Assembly (NCBI GenBank): GCA_017622135.1
Contig: JAGARR010000003.1
Span: forward strand, 1-62,819
Length of the DNA stretch: 62,819 nucleotides
Direction of reading: 5' to 3'
Source of the DNA: Spirochaetaceae bacterium
GTDB lineage: Bacteria > Spirochaetota > Spirochaetia > Treponematales > Treponemataceae
Made by a program: the position numbers and the translations under genes. Below, piece after piece: positions 62,530 through 62,819 of the stretch; within the stretch, counting starts at the first letter, position 1; each line of letters opens with the position of its first letter. The notes beneath the pieces were generated by a model. The model saw only the letters and a program-made list of their open reading frames with translations. It ran no database searches and was not told where the DNA came from.

Positions 62530-62819
62530 ATGCAGGACGAAAAACCCACTGGCGAGAACCGCAAGCACAAGGATTCCCTCTTCGTGGACTACTTCTCCAA
62601 GGACCGGGACTGGAAGCAGCACTTCCTTTCCCTCTACAACGCCCTCCACGGCACAAATTTGCAGGTGGAGACCACCTCCTTGGAGCGGGTGAACCTTGAG
62701 CAGGTGCTCTACAAGAGCTACTACAACGACATCGCCGTGCTGGTGGACGGCCAGTTCATCCTGATGATTGAGCACCAGTCCACCATCAACCCCAACATGC
62801 CATTAAGATTGCTGGAGTA
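62530..62819 (+). CDS. Rpn/YhgA-family PD-(D/E)XK nuclease (transposase-like), partial
   Basis: The first 96 codons are present and the right edge cuts the rest. GKDSLFVDYF-like HKDSLFVDYFSKDRDW, YNALHG and IAVLVDGQFILMIEHQST match the start and catalytic strand (E-x-Q) of the Rpn recombination-promoting nucleases, often annotated as PD-(D/E)XK family transposase. GGAG stands 5 nt before the ATG. These genes are abundant and mobile in gut bacteria and treponemes. Confidence 0.88.
   Translation, partial: MQDEKPTGENRKHKDSLFVDYFSKDRDWKQHFLSLYNALHGTNLQVETTSLERVNLEQVLYKSYYNDIAVLVDGQFILMIEHQSTINPNMPLRLLE

Overview
The window reads as a chromosomal segment of a treponeme-like spirochete, probably a gut or rumen type with moderately high G+C. 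The evidence is the spirochete-style V-ATPase operon (E, a DUF2764-type protein, A, B, D, I, K), lipoprotein/signal sequences ending in a -VFAGGKKE- style junction, a leucine biosynthesis gene, and the general gene set (mfd, clpB, recO, surE, lnt, bioYMN, nrdR, ispG). The species assignment is inference; no rRNA is present.

Layout. 1-8706 (minus strand) is an accessory operon of at least eight genes. Six of its products begin with the same CxxC...CxxCG zinc ribbon, attached to different modules: a charged single-helix repeat, a TerB-like plus YD-type repeat protein, an SPFH scaffold with long coiled coil, a caspase-fold (C25/CHAT-like) peptidase, a formylglycine-generating-enzyme-like domain, and a membrane-anchored YD-repeat protein. 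A small OB-like protein and a 31-residue membrane peptide lie between them. This is my best candidate for an undescribed multi-component system. A macrodomain gene sits just upstream of it (8846-9439), followed by a KamA-family radical SAM enzyme, a HAD phosphatase and mfd (to 14967).

15061-25400 holds a secreted protein, a receiver-like protein, a GNAT acetyltransferase, two small zinc-ribbon genes, clpB, a tocopherol-cyclase-like protein and a large M16C metallopeptidase. 25719-28062 has a complete leucine attenuator (promoter, leader peptide with three consecutive CTA codons, antiterminator, terminator) driving leuA, then a His-Arg-Lys tRNA cluster. 28071-31255 has recO and a small Ser/Thr-rich peptide gene coupled to a histidine phosphatase and a MATE exporter. 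31303-33684 is an osmoprotectant-type ABC importer. 33783-40457 carries metabolic and cell-envelope genes, ending in TPR, NHL/VWA, surE and galactokinase-like genes. 40579-44226 is lnt-bioY-bioM-bioN, followed by nrdR, then a sugar-phosphate transferase with an outer-membrane barrel protein. 47862-57294 (minus) is the V-ATPase operon continuing through ispG into a TPR gene. 57348-62195 holds galM, an ABC-F ATPase and a DEAD-box helicase with an RGG-like tail. The right edge cuts an Rpn/YhgA-family PD-(D/E)XK protein.

Two genome-wide themes stand out. First, many transcription units have a good -35/17 nt/-10 promoter whose -10 box ends only 6-10 nt before the ATG with no Shine-Dalgarno sequence, which predicts leaderless or nearly leaderless mRNAs for their first genes. 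Internal operon genes instead carry AGGAGG-type sites or ATGA overlaps. Second, short tandem duplications (28 and 34 bp) cover the stop codons of mfd and of the ABC-F gene.
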